From: CBDATA01 sp965215615
GTDB taxonomy: Bacteria; Acidobacteriota; Vicinamibacteria; Marinacidobacterales; Marinacidobacteraceae
Direction of reading: 5' to 3'
Length of the DNA: 64,000 nucleotides
Assembly (NCBI GenBank): GCA_965215615.1
Contig: OZ244068.1
Span: forward strand, 2,914,001-2,978,000
Under the pieces are notes generated by a model, which was not told the DNA's origin, searched no databases, and saw nothing but the letters and a program-made list of their open reading frames with translations. Position numbers and translations under genes: made by a program. Shown one piece after another: positions 58,501 through 64,000 of the stretch (within the stretch, counting starts at the first letter, position 1; every line of letters starts with the position of its first letter).

Positions 58501-58831
58501 GATGTGGCTCTACAAGCGGGTCTCCATCGCGCGCGACGGCGGGGAGATCGACCGGCTGCGTGGCGAACTCCGGGACCGCTTCGGGCCCCCGCCCCCGGAG
58601 GTGGATCTCATGTTCCGCCACGTGGGCCTCAGGGTGCGCGCCGAAGCGCTGGGCTACGCTCGGGTGAGCCGCGAAGGAGGAACCCTGGTCATGGACGGAG
58701 GCGACGGAGCCGAAGGACGCAGCTTCCGCACCCCCCTTCCGGAAGAAGCGGGCCCCGAAGCGATCCTCGAAGCTCTCTCCATGGCGCTTGCGGCCATCGA
58801 AACGATCTCCCGTTCCGGTTCTCCCGCATGA
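55532..58831 (+). CDS. mfd: Transcription-repair coupling factor
   Basis: Translocase that removes RNA polymerase stalled at lesions and recruits UvrA. 1099 residues. UvrB-like N-terminal module (GEFGRRGGILDVFP), RNA-polymerase-interacting domain (DLVVHADHGIGRF), SF2 motor with Walker A VAGDVGFGKTEVALRAAF, LVIDEEQRFGV and LTATPIPRTL, then YQLRGRVGRS and the C-terminal TRCF domain. ATG 55532 has AAGGA about 9 bases upstream. Divergent from the propeller operon. Confidence 0.96.
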   Translation: MSRDSGFERLLSAVDERRKRRSRAIGRLYGPARTAVAAAWATLVEGPTLMVTARDPVLVAADLEALLAALGAGIPVLRLPGTAVNPYAGVSPHAEVLALRAEALFSLAAGRRALVVTSPAGFMSRTVAPERLLEARVSLKVGEETNPAELAERLVLAGYRCEDPVSGPGEFGRRGGILDVFPQHAALPTRVEWFGEAIEELRPFEPATQRSGEHLNRPETLEILPATEWIGASPSPEAPHPAFSLPGNPGFASPVFDYCRGMEVLVEEPERVREAAESEIERVMSWRVGAKSGTTGKTATPEALLLGLSSLDDFLANSPPDGPTLLRELEAPGGGDLPSRPVESFRGRLPAFLDRLRAKRDAPWDIHVFAPGRTAESLSAKAQEAGIRISGSGRAGHPPRVRIHEGRLSQGFEVPDSGLEFVSGAALVSVPPRPPSKSRARVFASDFRDLKPGDLVVHADHGIGRFVRITRLDDKESAPDLVQLEYAKGARLYVPVDRLDLLDRYQSASGALPPALDRLGGTAWASRKGRAQRAIRNIAGDLIRLYAERRQTAGFAFPRDTPGMEEFEAGFEWTETEDQARTIREVMADMESEHPMDRLVAGDVGFGKTEVALRAAFKAAMHGKQVAVLTPTTVLASQHARLFQARFREFPVVVEMLSRFRTPKERKQVVAGLADGTVDIVIGTHRLLSKDVSFRDLGLLVIDEEQRFGVAAKERLKQLATRTDHLALTATPIPRTLNMSLSGIRDMSVIETAPRDRLAVHTHVIPFDPARIAEAIRYELSRAGQIYFVHNRIRSLPAMRELLLRAVPEARVIHAHGQMPESALEQAFSRFQNGEADVLLSTTIVENGLDLPRVNTLIVNRADAFGLAQLYQLRGRVGRSTRRAYAYMLVPAGASLSEKARPRLAALREFSDLGAGFRVAALDMELRGVGDLLGAAQHGHLEAVGFDLYYRLLDDAVAEARGHSVKARCAMQLRFQLRVPDSYLSDPRHRMWLYKRVSIARDGGEIDRLRGELRDRFGPPPPEVDLMFRHVGLRVRAEALGYARVSREGGTLVMDGGDGAEGRSFRTPLPEEAGPEAILEALSMALAAIETISRSGSPA

Positions 58832-59700
58832 ACGGCTGGATCCGGGCGGCGGTGGCGGTGGCGACGCTCGGCGGATGCGCCGTGCTGCCCGATCTGGGGA
58901 GTGTGATCGTCCGGATCGGTGACGAGGAATTCCGACAGGAGGATTTCGATGCCTTCCTGCGGTCGCATGGCGGGTTCCTCGAGTCTCCGGGGCCGGCAGT
59001 CCTGAGCGCGCTGCTCGACGAGTTCGTCCGCGAGCGATTGCTGGTCCTCGCAGCGCTCGAGGCGGGAATTGCCGTTTCGGCGGCGGAGCTCCAGTCGGAA
59101 ATCGAAGCACTCGCCGCTGCGCCGGGTTCCGAAGCAGCACCGCCGGAACGCGAAGTGCGAGATCGCCTGCTCGTCGAGCGCTTTCTCGATGAAGTGATTT
59201 TCCGGGATCTCGAAGTCAGCGAGTCGGATCTTGCGCTCGAAATGCAGGCTGCCGCACCGCTCTACCGCGGTCCGGCGACCATGACTCTTTCGGAAGCCCG
59301 CTTCGAGACGCGGGCGGAAGCCGAACGGGCGGAGGCCGCGCTCACGAGCCAGCCGGATGCGGCGGCAGTGGAATTCCACCCGATCGGTGTCTTTCGCGGG
59401 GGCGAGCTTCCGGAAATCCTGGAGGCGGCGGTTCGCGGTCGGTCGGCCGGGAAGTTCACCGGAGTCCTGGAGACCTCCGCCGGCCTCCGGATCTTTCGGG
59501 TGGATGCCGTCGAGGAGCCGGGAGACCTGAGCCCCGAAGCCGTGGAGCCTCTGGCCCGCCGGGCGATCCTCGAACGGCGCGCGGAGGCGCTCGTCGCCGA
59601 TTTGCTGGCAGATGTCCGGGAACGTCATCCGGTCGTGGTGTTCTCCGGGAGGCTTTCCTTTCCGTATCTGGGGCGCGAACCGGAGGAAAGTCGAAACTGA
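58828..59700 (+). CDS. PpiC/SurA-like lipoprotein
   Basis: 290 residues. Lipoprotein signal IRAAVAVATLGGC. Resembles SurA N-terminal helices (IGDEEFRQEDFDAFLRSHG, LLDEFVRERLLVLAALEAGIAVSAAEL) followed by a parvulin-like segment (EARFETRAEAERAEAAL, IGVFRGGELPEILEAAVRGRSAGKF, TSAGLRIFRVDAVEEP). Key parvulin active-site residues are not clear, so it is more likely an outer-membrane-protein chaperone than an isomerase. It overlaps mfd by 4 bases. Confidence 0.78.
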   Translation: MNGWIRAAVAVATLGGCAVLPDLGSVIVRIGDEEFRQEDFDAFLRSHGGFLESPGPAVLSALLDEFVRERLLVLAALEAGIAVSAAELQSEIEALAAAPGSEAAPPEREVRDRLLVERFLDEVIFRDLEVSESDLALEMQAAAPLYRGPATMTLSEARFETRAEAERAEAALTSQPDAAAVEFHPIGVFRGGELPEILEAAVRGRSAGKFTGVLETSAGLRIFRVDAVEEPGDLSPEAVEPLARRAILERRAEALVADLLADVRERHPVVVFSGRLSFPYLGREPEESRN

Positions 59701-59809
59701 CCCCGAGACTTCCGCGCTGTGGAAGAATTGACGCTCTGTTTCCGCGACGGCTTGGTGGGTCCGAATGTGCGGCCTGTGAAGAGATGCGGGAGCGGCACAC
59801 CATAAATTC

Positions 59810-61168
59810 ATGAGTCTCCACAGGATCCGGCGCGGTCTCGATATACCGCTCGCCGGCGCTCCGGAGGCGGGACCGGCTTCCGTCTGGATTCCGAACGAGG
59901 TCGCCCTGCTCGGAGCCGACTATCCGGGAATGCGCCCCACCCTGCGAGTGGAACAAGGAGACGCAGTAGAACGGGGCGCGACCCTTTTCGAAGACAAGAA
60001 GACTCCCGGAGTGCGGTTCGTTTCCCCGGTCGAAGGGCGGGTGAAAGCGATCCACCGCGGCGAGCGACGAGCGTTCCGTTCGGTCGCGATCGAAGTCTCT
60101 TCGGGGGAGCGGGGGGGCCGCCCGGGTGCGGGCCGTCGCTTCCGCGTTCCCGGCGGCCGCCCGGAAGCGATGCGGGAGGACGCGCTGCGCGAGGCGCTTC
60201 TCGAATCGGGAGAGTGGACGGCGATCCGCAGCCGCCCCTTCGGCCGGGTCGCGAACCCGGAGCGGCGCCCGCGGGCGATCCTGGTCACCGCCATGGACAC
60301 CGAGCCGCACGCGCCCGACCCGGTGGCGGCGGTTGCGGGGCGCGAGGCCGATCTCGAATGGGGAGTCGGCGCGCTGACCCGGCTCACCGACGGGCCGGTG
60401 TTTCTCTGTTCGGCACCGGGACGGCGGCTTCCGGTTCCGGAAACGGATCGGGTCCGCCACGAGGAATTCGCCGGCCCCCACCCCGCGGGGACGGCCGGAC
60501 TCCACGTTCACCTGCTGGCGCGGGCGACGCGGGACCGGGAAGCCTGGCACCTCGATGCCCAGGATCTGGCCGCGCTCGGACGGTTGCTGCGCACGGGGGA
60601 GATCGATCCGATGCGCCTCGTCGCGGTGAGCGGCCCCCCGGTGGACCGGCCACGCCACATCCGGACACCGATCGGTGCCGGAGTGGAAGGCCTCGAGCCG
60701 GCAAGCGAGAGCACCCGCTTCGTTTCCGGGTCGGCGCTTTCCGGCCGGGCGGCCGAAGGCGATCTGGCGTATCTCGGCCGGCATCATCGCCAGATCACGG
60801 TTCTCGAGGAAGACTCCCGTCGCCGGTTCCTCGGCTGGCTCGACCCCGGTTTCGGTGCGACCTCCGCCAGCCGGGCTTTCGCTTCCGCCTTCCTTCCGAC
60901 CCGGAATCGTCCGCTCACCACGAGCACCCACGGATCCCGCCGCGCCATCGTGCCGATCGAGATCTATGAACGGGTGATGGCGTTCGACATCCCGCCGGTC
61001 TTCCTGTTGCGGGCGCTTTTGATGGAAGACCTCGAACGCGCCGAAGAGATGGGCGCGCTCGAACTGGTGGAAGAGGATCTGGGCCTGCTCAGCTTCGTCT
61101 GCCCCGCCAAGAACGACTACGCCCCCGCGCTCCGCCGGGTGCTCGACGCTCTCGAAAAGGAAGGCTGA
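59810..61168 (+). CDS. nqrA: Na+-translocating NADH:quinone oxidoreductase subunit A
   Basis: Peripheral subunit of the sodium-pumping NADH dehydrogenase. 452 residues. Starts SLHRIRRGLDIPLAGAPE, the typical NqrA opening, with DKKTPGVRFVSPVEGRVKAIHRGERR next and SVAIEV following. The C-terminus is normal (CPAKNDYAPALRRVLDALEKEG). A CATAAA element directly precedes the ATG, but no convincing -35/-10 pair was found. A TTGACG at 59728 has no partner. Confidence 0.94.
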   Translation: MSLHRIRRGLDIPLAGAPEAGPASVWIPNEVALLGADYPGMRPTLRVEQGDAVERGATLFEDKKTPGVRFVSPVEGRVKAIHRGERRAFRSVAIEVSSGERGGRPGAGRRFRVPGGRPEAMREDALREALLESGEWTAIRSRPFGRVANPERRPRAILVTAMDTEPHAPDPVAAVAGREADLEWGVGALTRLTDGPVFLCSAPGRRLPVPETDRVRHEEFAGPHPAGTAGLHVHLLARATRDREAWHLDAQDLAALGRLLRTGEIDPMRLVAVSGPPVDRPRHIRTPIGAGVEGLEPASESTRFVSGSALSGRAAEGDLAYLGRHHRQITVLEEDSRRRFLGWLDPGFGATSASRAFASAFLPTRNRPLTTSTHGSRRAIVPIEIYERVMAFDIPPVFLLRALLMEDLERAEEMGALELVEEDLGLLSFVCPAKNDYAPALRRVLDALEKEG

Positions 61169-61172
61169 TCGG

Positions 61173-62417
61173 GTGCTGCGAGGACTGCTCGACCGCCTGG
61201 GCGCTCCTTTCGCGAAGGAGGGCCGGTTGGCCCGGCTGTGGCCGCTCTGGGATGCCCCGGACACCTTCCTCTACACGCCGGGGAAGACGACCGCCGGCCC
61301 GGCTCACGTCCGCGACCGGCTGGACATGAAGCGCCTGATGTTCACGGTGGTGATCGCGCTCGCCGGCGCGGTGGCGATGGCGTTCTACAACACCGGGCTC
61401 CAGGCGAACCTCGCGATCTCGCTGGGCGGCGAACCGCTCGCTGGCTGGCGCGCCGAACTGATCGGGGTGCTCGGGACCGGTTTTTCGCCGGACAGCCTGC
61501 TCGCCTGCGTGGTCCACGGCGGCCTCTGGTACATCCCGGTGCTGTTCGTCACCTTCGCGGTGGGCGGGGCCTGGGAGATGCTTTTCGCGGTGGTCCGTCG
61601 CCACGAAGTGAGCGAGGGATTTCTCGTCACCGGGATGCTGTTTCCGCTGGTCCTGCCTCCCACCGTTCCGCTCTGGCAGGTCGCTCTCGGCATCACCTTC
61701 GGGGTCGTGGTCGGCAAGGAAATCTTCGGAGGCTCGGGCTTCAACATCCTGAATCCGGCGCTCACCGCGCGGGCGTTCCTGTTCTTCGCCTACCCGGCCC
61801 AGCTCTCCGGAGACCGGATCTGGATCGCTGCCGATACCGCTCCCGATGCGGTCAGCGGCGCGACCTGGCTCGCCCGCCTGAGCCTTGCGGGCGAGGAGAC
61901 ACTCGGGTCGACGTTCCATCCGGCGGGGGGGCCCGGGATCACGCCCTGGGACGCGTTCCTCGGCTTCCTGCCCGGTTCGATGGGCGAGACCTCGGTGCTC
62001 GCCTGCCTCTTCGGCGCGGCGGTGCTCGCGATCACCGGCATCGGGTCGCTGCGGATCATGCTCGCGGTCGCGGCCGGGACGGCGGTCACCGGGATCGCCC
62101 TGAACCTGATCGGCTCGGATACCAACCCGTTCTTCGCGGTCCCCTTCTGGTGGCACTTCCTGATCGGCGGCTGGGCGTTCGGTGCGGTGTTCATGGCCAC
62201 GGAGCCCGTGACCGCTCCGGGAACGAACCGGGGGCGGGTGATCTACGGATTTCTCATCGGCGTCCTGGCGGTGCTGGTGCGGGTCGTGAACCCGGCCTAT
62301 CCGGAAGGGATGATGCTGGCCATCCTGCTGATGAACGTGTTTGCGCCGCTGATCGACCACTTCGCGCTCCGCGGTGCCATGAAACGGCGCACCGCCGCCC
62401 ATGAGCCCGGCGCATGA
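61173..62417 (+). CDS. nqrB: Na+-NQR subunit B
   Basis: Integral membrane subunit that carries covalent FMN and riboflavin. 414 residues from a GTG, with about ten TM helices. The FMN attachment motif S-G-A-T appears as APDAVSGATWL. GGSGFNILNPALTARAFLFFAYP is a family hallmark. The stop TGA overlaps the ATG of a 43-codon reading frame by 4 bases. Confidence 0.95.
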   Translation: MLRGLLDRLGAPFAKEGRLARLWPLWDAPDTFLYTPGKTTAGPAHVRDRLDMKRLMFTVVIALAGAVAMAFYNTGLQANLAISLGGEPLAGWRAELIGVLGTGFSPDSLLACVVHGGLWYIPVLFVTFAVGGAWEMLFAVVRRHEVSEGFLVTGMLFPLVLPPTVPLWQVALGITFGVVVGKEIFGGSGFNILNPALTARAFLFFAYPAQLSGDRIWIAADTAPDAVSGATWLARLSLAGEETLGSTFHPAGGPGITPWDAFLGFLPGSMGETSVLACLFGAAVLAITGIGSLRIMLAVAAGTAVTGIALNLIGSDTNPFFAVPFWWHFLIGGWAFGAVFMATEPVTAPGTNRGRVIYGFLIGVLAVLVRVVNPAYPEGMMLAILLMNVFAPLIDHFALRGAMKRRTAAHEPGA

Positions 62418-62545
62418 CGGCTAGACTGAATCGCATGACGGGGATCGGTGTGGTGGCGAACCCCGCGCAGCGCGAGCCGGGCCTTTCCGGTCTGGAATTC
62501 CCCGACTTTCTCGCTCGGCTCGAAGTCCCCGGATCGCCCGCATGA
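62414..62545 (+). CDS. 43-residue reading frame bridging nqrB and nqrC
   Basis: Its ATG (62414) overlaps the nqrB stop in ATGA and its TGA (62543-62545) overlaps the nqrC ATG in ATGA, the coupling used by many genes in this window. Product: MTARLNRMTGIGVVANPAQR, then EPGLSGLEFPDFLARLEVPGSPA; soluble, no TM helix, no known family. In well-known nqr operons B and C are adjacent with no gene between. A second in-frame ATG (62435) gives 36 residues. It might be a translational bridge without a functional product. Confidence 0.55.
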   Translation: MTARLNRMTGIGVVANPAQREPGLSGLEFPDFLARLEVPGSPA

Positions 62546-63312
62546 ATACCGCCCGCTACATCCTGTCGTTCGCGGCGGCGGTCTGCCTCGTCTGCGCGGT
62601 GATGGTCTCCGGCTCGGCGGTGGCACTCAAGTCGCGCCAGGCGGCGAACGTCGAGCGGGATCGGCAGCGCAACGTGCTGGTCGCGAGCGGACTGGCGGGG
62701 GCCGATGAACAACTCACGGACGAGGAAATGGCGGAGCGTTTCCGCGGCATCCGCGCGGTGGTGGTGGATCTCGCGACCGGAGAACCGCTTCCCGATGTGG
62801 ACCCTGCGGAAGTGAACCCGTTGATCGAGGCCGGCGACCCGGCGCGCTCCCGGCCGGCCTCCGACAACCCGGCCCGCATCCGGCGGATCGAAAACCGCTC
62901 GGTTGTCTGGCGGGTGGAGTCGGACGGTGAACTGGAGGTGCTGGTGCTGCCGGTCCGGGGGCAGGGCCTCTGGTCGGTGCTCCACGGGTTCCTCGCCCTC
63001 GACGGCGACCTGAACACGGTGCGCGGCATCACCTTCTACGAGCACAAGGAGACTCCGGGGCTCGGCGGGGAAGTGGACAACCCGGCCTGGAAGGCGCTCT
63101 GGCCGGGCCGGCGCGTCTTCGCGGCCACCGGGGATCCGGTGATCGAAGTGGCGCGCGGGCTCGCCGGTTCGCCCGCCGAAGACCCGCACCGGGTGGACGG
63201 GCTCGCCGGTGCCACCATCACGAGCCGCGGTGTCACCAACCTGCTCCGGTTCTGGCTGGACGCGGGCGGTTTCGGGCCGTATCTGGAGCGGCTTCGGGAG
63301 GAGAGCGGCTGA
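62542..63312 (+). CDS. nqrC: Na+-NQR subunit C
   Basis: Subunit with covalent FMN on the periplasmic side. 256 residues. One N-terminal TM helix (ILSFAAAVCLVCAVMVSGSAV), then the FMN-binding domain with GVTFYEHKETPGLGG (read GITFYEHKETPGLGGEVD) and the attachment motif DGLAGATITSRGV. Start overlaps the small frame by 4 bases; stop overlaps nqrD by one base. Confidence 0.95.
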   Translation: MNTARYILSFAAAVCLVCAVMVSGSAVALKSRQAANVERDRQRNVLVASGLAGADEQLTDEEMAERFRGIRAVVVDLATGEPLPDVDPAEVNPLIEAGDPARSRPASDNPARIRRIENRSVVWRVESDGELEVLVLPVRGQGLWSVLHGFLALDGDLNTVRGITFYEHKETPGLGGEVDNPAWKALWPGRRVFAATGDPVIEVARGLAGSPAEDPHRVDGLAGATITSRGVTNLLRFWLDAGGFGPYLERLREESG

Positions 63313-63941
63313 TGTCGAGCGAAGCCTCCGCCCGCCGGGTGCTGATGGATCCGCTGATCCACAACAACCCGATCGCCCTTCAGGTGCTCGGCATCTGCTC
63401 GGCGCTCGCGGTGACCACCGGCATGGAGACCTCGGCGGTGATGAGCGTCGCGGTCATCGCGGTGAACGCGCTTTCGAACCTTTCGGTCTCGCTGCTGCGG
63501 AACCGGATTCCGAGCAGCATCCGGATCATCGTGCAGCTCACGATCATCGCCTCGCTGGTCATCATCACCGACCAGATCCTCAAGGCATATCTCTACGAAG
63601 TCTCCCGGCAGCTCAGTGTCTTCGTCGGGCTCATCATCACCAACTGCATCATCATGGGCCGGGCCGAGGCGTTCGCCATGCAGAACCCGCCGCTCCGCAG
63701 CCTGCTCGACGGCATCGGCAACGGGCTCGGCTACGCGGCGCTGCTGATGGTCACCGGGGCTGCCCGGGAAGTGCTGGGATCGGGAACCTTCTGGGGGCAG
63801 CCGGTCTTCCCGCTGGCCTCCGAGGGCGGCTGGTTCACCCCGAACGGACTGATGGTCCTCTCACCGGGAGCCTTCTTCGTGATCGGCTTCCTGATCTGGA
63901 TCCTCAGGACATTCCGCCCGGAACAGGTGGAGAACGACTGA
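63312..63941 (+). CDS. nqrD: Na+-NQR subunit D
   Basis: Integral membrane subunit, 209 residues, six TM helices. LIHNNPIALQVLGICSALAVT at the start and VGLIITNCIIMGRAEAFAMQN are hallmark NqrD/RnfE segments; the Cys in TNCI binds the shared Fe-S cluster between NqrD and NqrE. Rnf is excluded by the presence of nqrA and nqrC-type genes upstream. Confidence 0.95.
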   Translation: MSSEASARRVLMDPLIHNNPIALQVLGICSALAVTTGMETSAVMSVAVIAVNALSNLSVSLLRNRIPSSIRIIVQLTIIASLVIITDQILKAYLYEVSRQLSVFVGLIITNCIIMGRAEAFAMQNPPLRSLLDGIGNGLGYAALLMVTGAAREVLGSGTFWGQPVFPLASEGGWFTPNGLMVLSPGAFFVIGFLIWILRTFRPEQVEND

Positions 63942-63946
63942 CCGCC

Positions 63947-64000
63947 ATGCTCGAGAACTACCTGAGCATCGTGGTCAAGGCGATCTTCGTCGAGAACATG
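63947..64000 (+). CDS. nqrE: Na+-NQR subunit E (5' end only)
   Basis: The last 18 codons of the window read MLENYLSIVVKAIFVENM, matching the usual NqrE opening (M-E-x-Y-x-S-x-x-V-K-x-x-F-x-E-N-M). 5 nt after nqrD. The rest, and presumably nqrF, lie beyond the window. Confidence 0.9.
   Translation, partial: MLENYLSIVVKAIFVENM

Noticed and set aside
55469..59140. Long open frame opposite mfd
   Set aside because: Shadow frame caused by high GC at third positions; mfd motifs on the other strand are complete.
59728..59756. TTGACG as a -35 for nqrA
   Set aside because: No -10-like hexamer at 16-18 bases downstream.

Overview
The window is high-GC, densely coded bacterial DNA around a chromosome origin. 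Lipoprotein signal peptides, a YidC with a large periplasmic domain and a Na+-translocating NADH:quinone oxidoreductase indicate a diderm. A VWFA protein of the type called the 'VWFA-related Acidobacterial domain' (44804-45829) suggests Acidobacteriota. That is an inference from gene content; there is no 16S rRNA here. Many neighbouring genes are coupled by 4-base ATGA/GTGA/TTGA overlaps.

Layout. (1) 1-11 kb, minus strand: dnaA, a 384-bp gap, dnaN, gyrB, gyrA, a lipoprotein, pyrE and an exported amidohydrolase cut by the window edge. (2) 11-16.4 kb, plus strand: rpmH-rnpA-yidD-yidC-rsmG, then a parS site, parA-parB and a bactofilin fused into the same coupled operon. The origin probably lies in 8.9-11.1 kb, where the two gene blocks diverge. 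(3) 16.5-22.5 kb: an ATP synthase operon b'-b-delta-alpha-gamma-beta-epsilon without the a and c subunits. (4) 22.5-28 kb: a secreted protein, two tandem paralogues of an unknown membrane family, an esterase-like lipoprotein and a DUF255/YyaL thioredoxin-domain protein. (5) 27.9-38.5 kb: a lipid cluster with FabH, a HAD-IB phosphatase, a LarA-like (DUF2088) protein, a 1444-residue enzyme joining fatty acyl reductase, acyl-adenylate ligase, ACP and PlsC acyltransferase domains, an epimerase/dehydrogenase, a diacylglycerol kinase-like protein and a CDP-alcohol phosphatidyltransferase. This resembles the ether-lipid (elb) cluster of myxobacteria and is the most interesting metabolic system here. 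(6) 38.4-40.9 kb: a less GC-rich accessory patch with a Cys-rich lipoprotein and a FitAB-type toxin-antitoxin pair whose toxin has lost its first catalytic Asp. (7) 40.9-49.6 kb: a 2OG-Fe(II) oxygenase coupled to an M19 dipeptidase lipoprotein, a three-gene coiled-coil/TPR/VWFA operon, and sdhCAB. (8) 49.6-59.7 kb: a lipoprotein-type isoaspartyl methyltransferase, a WYL regulator, homoserine dehydrogenase, an NHL-propeller/aminotransferase/SDR operon, mfd and a PpiC/SurA-like lipoprotein. (9) 59.8-64 kb: nqrABCD and the start of nqrE, with a 43-codon reading frame coupled exactly between nqrB and nqrC.

Recurring regulatory features: several genes start 6-8 nt after a TANAAT-type -10 box, which suggests leaderless transcripts. 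Two genes (DUF255 and aminotransferase) encode conserved N-terminal residues upstream of any ATG/GTG/TTG, which points to CTG starts overlapping the previous stop codon. No tRNA, rRNA, CRISPR, prophage or insertion sequence was seen.
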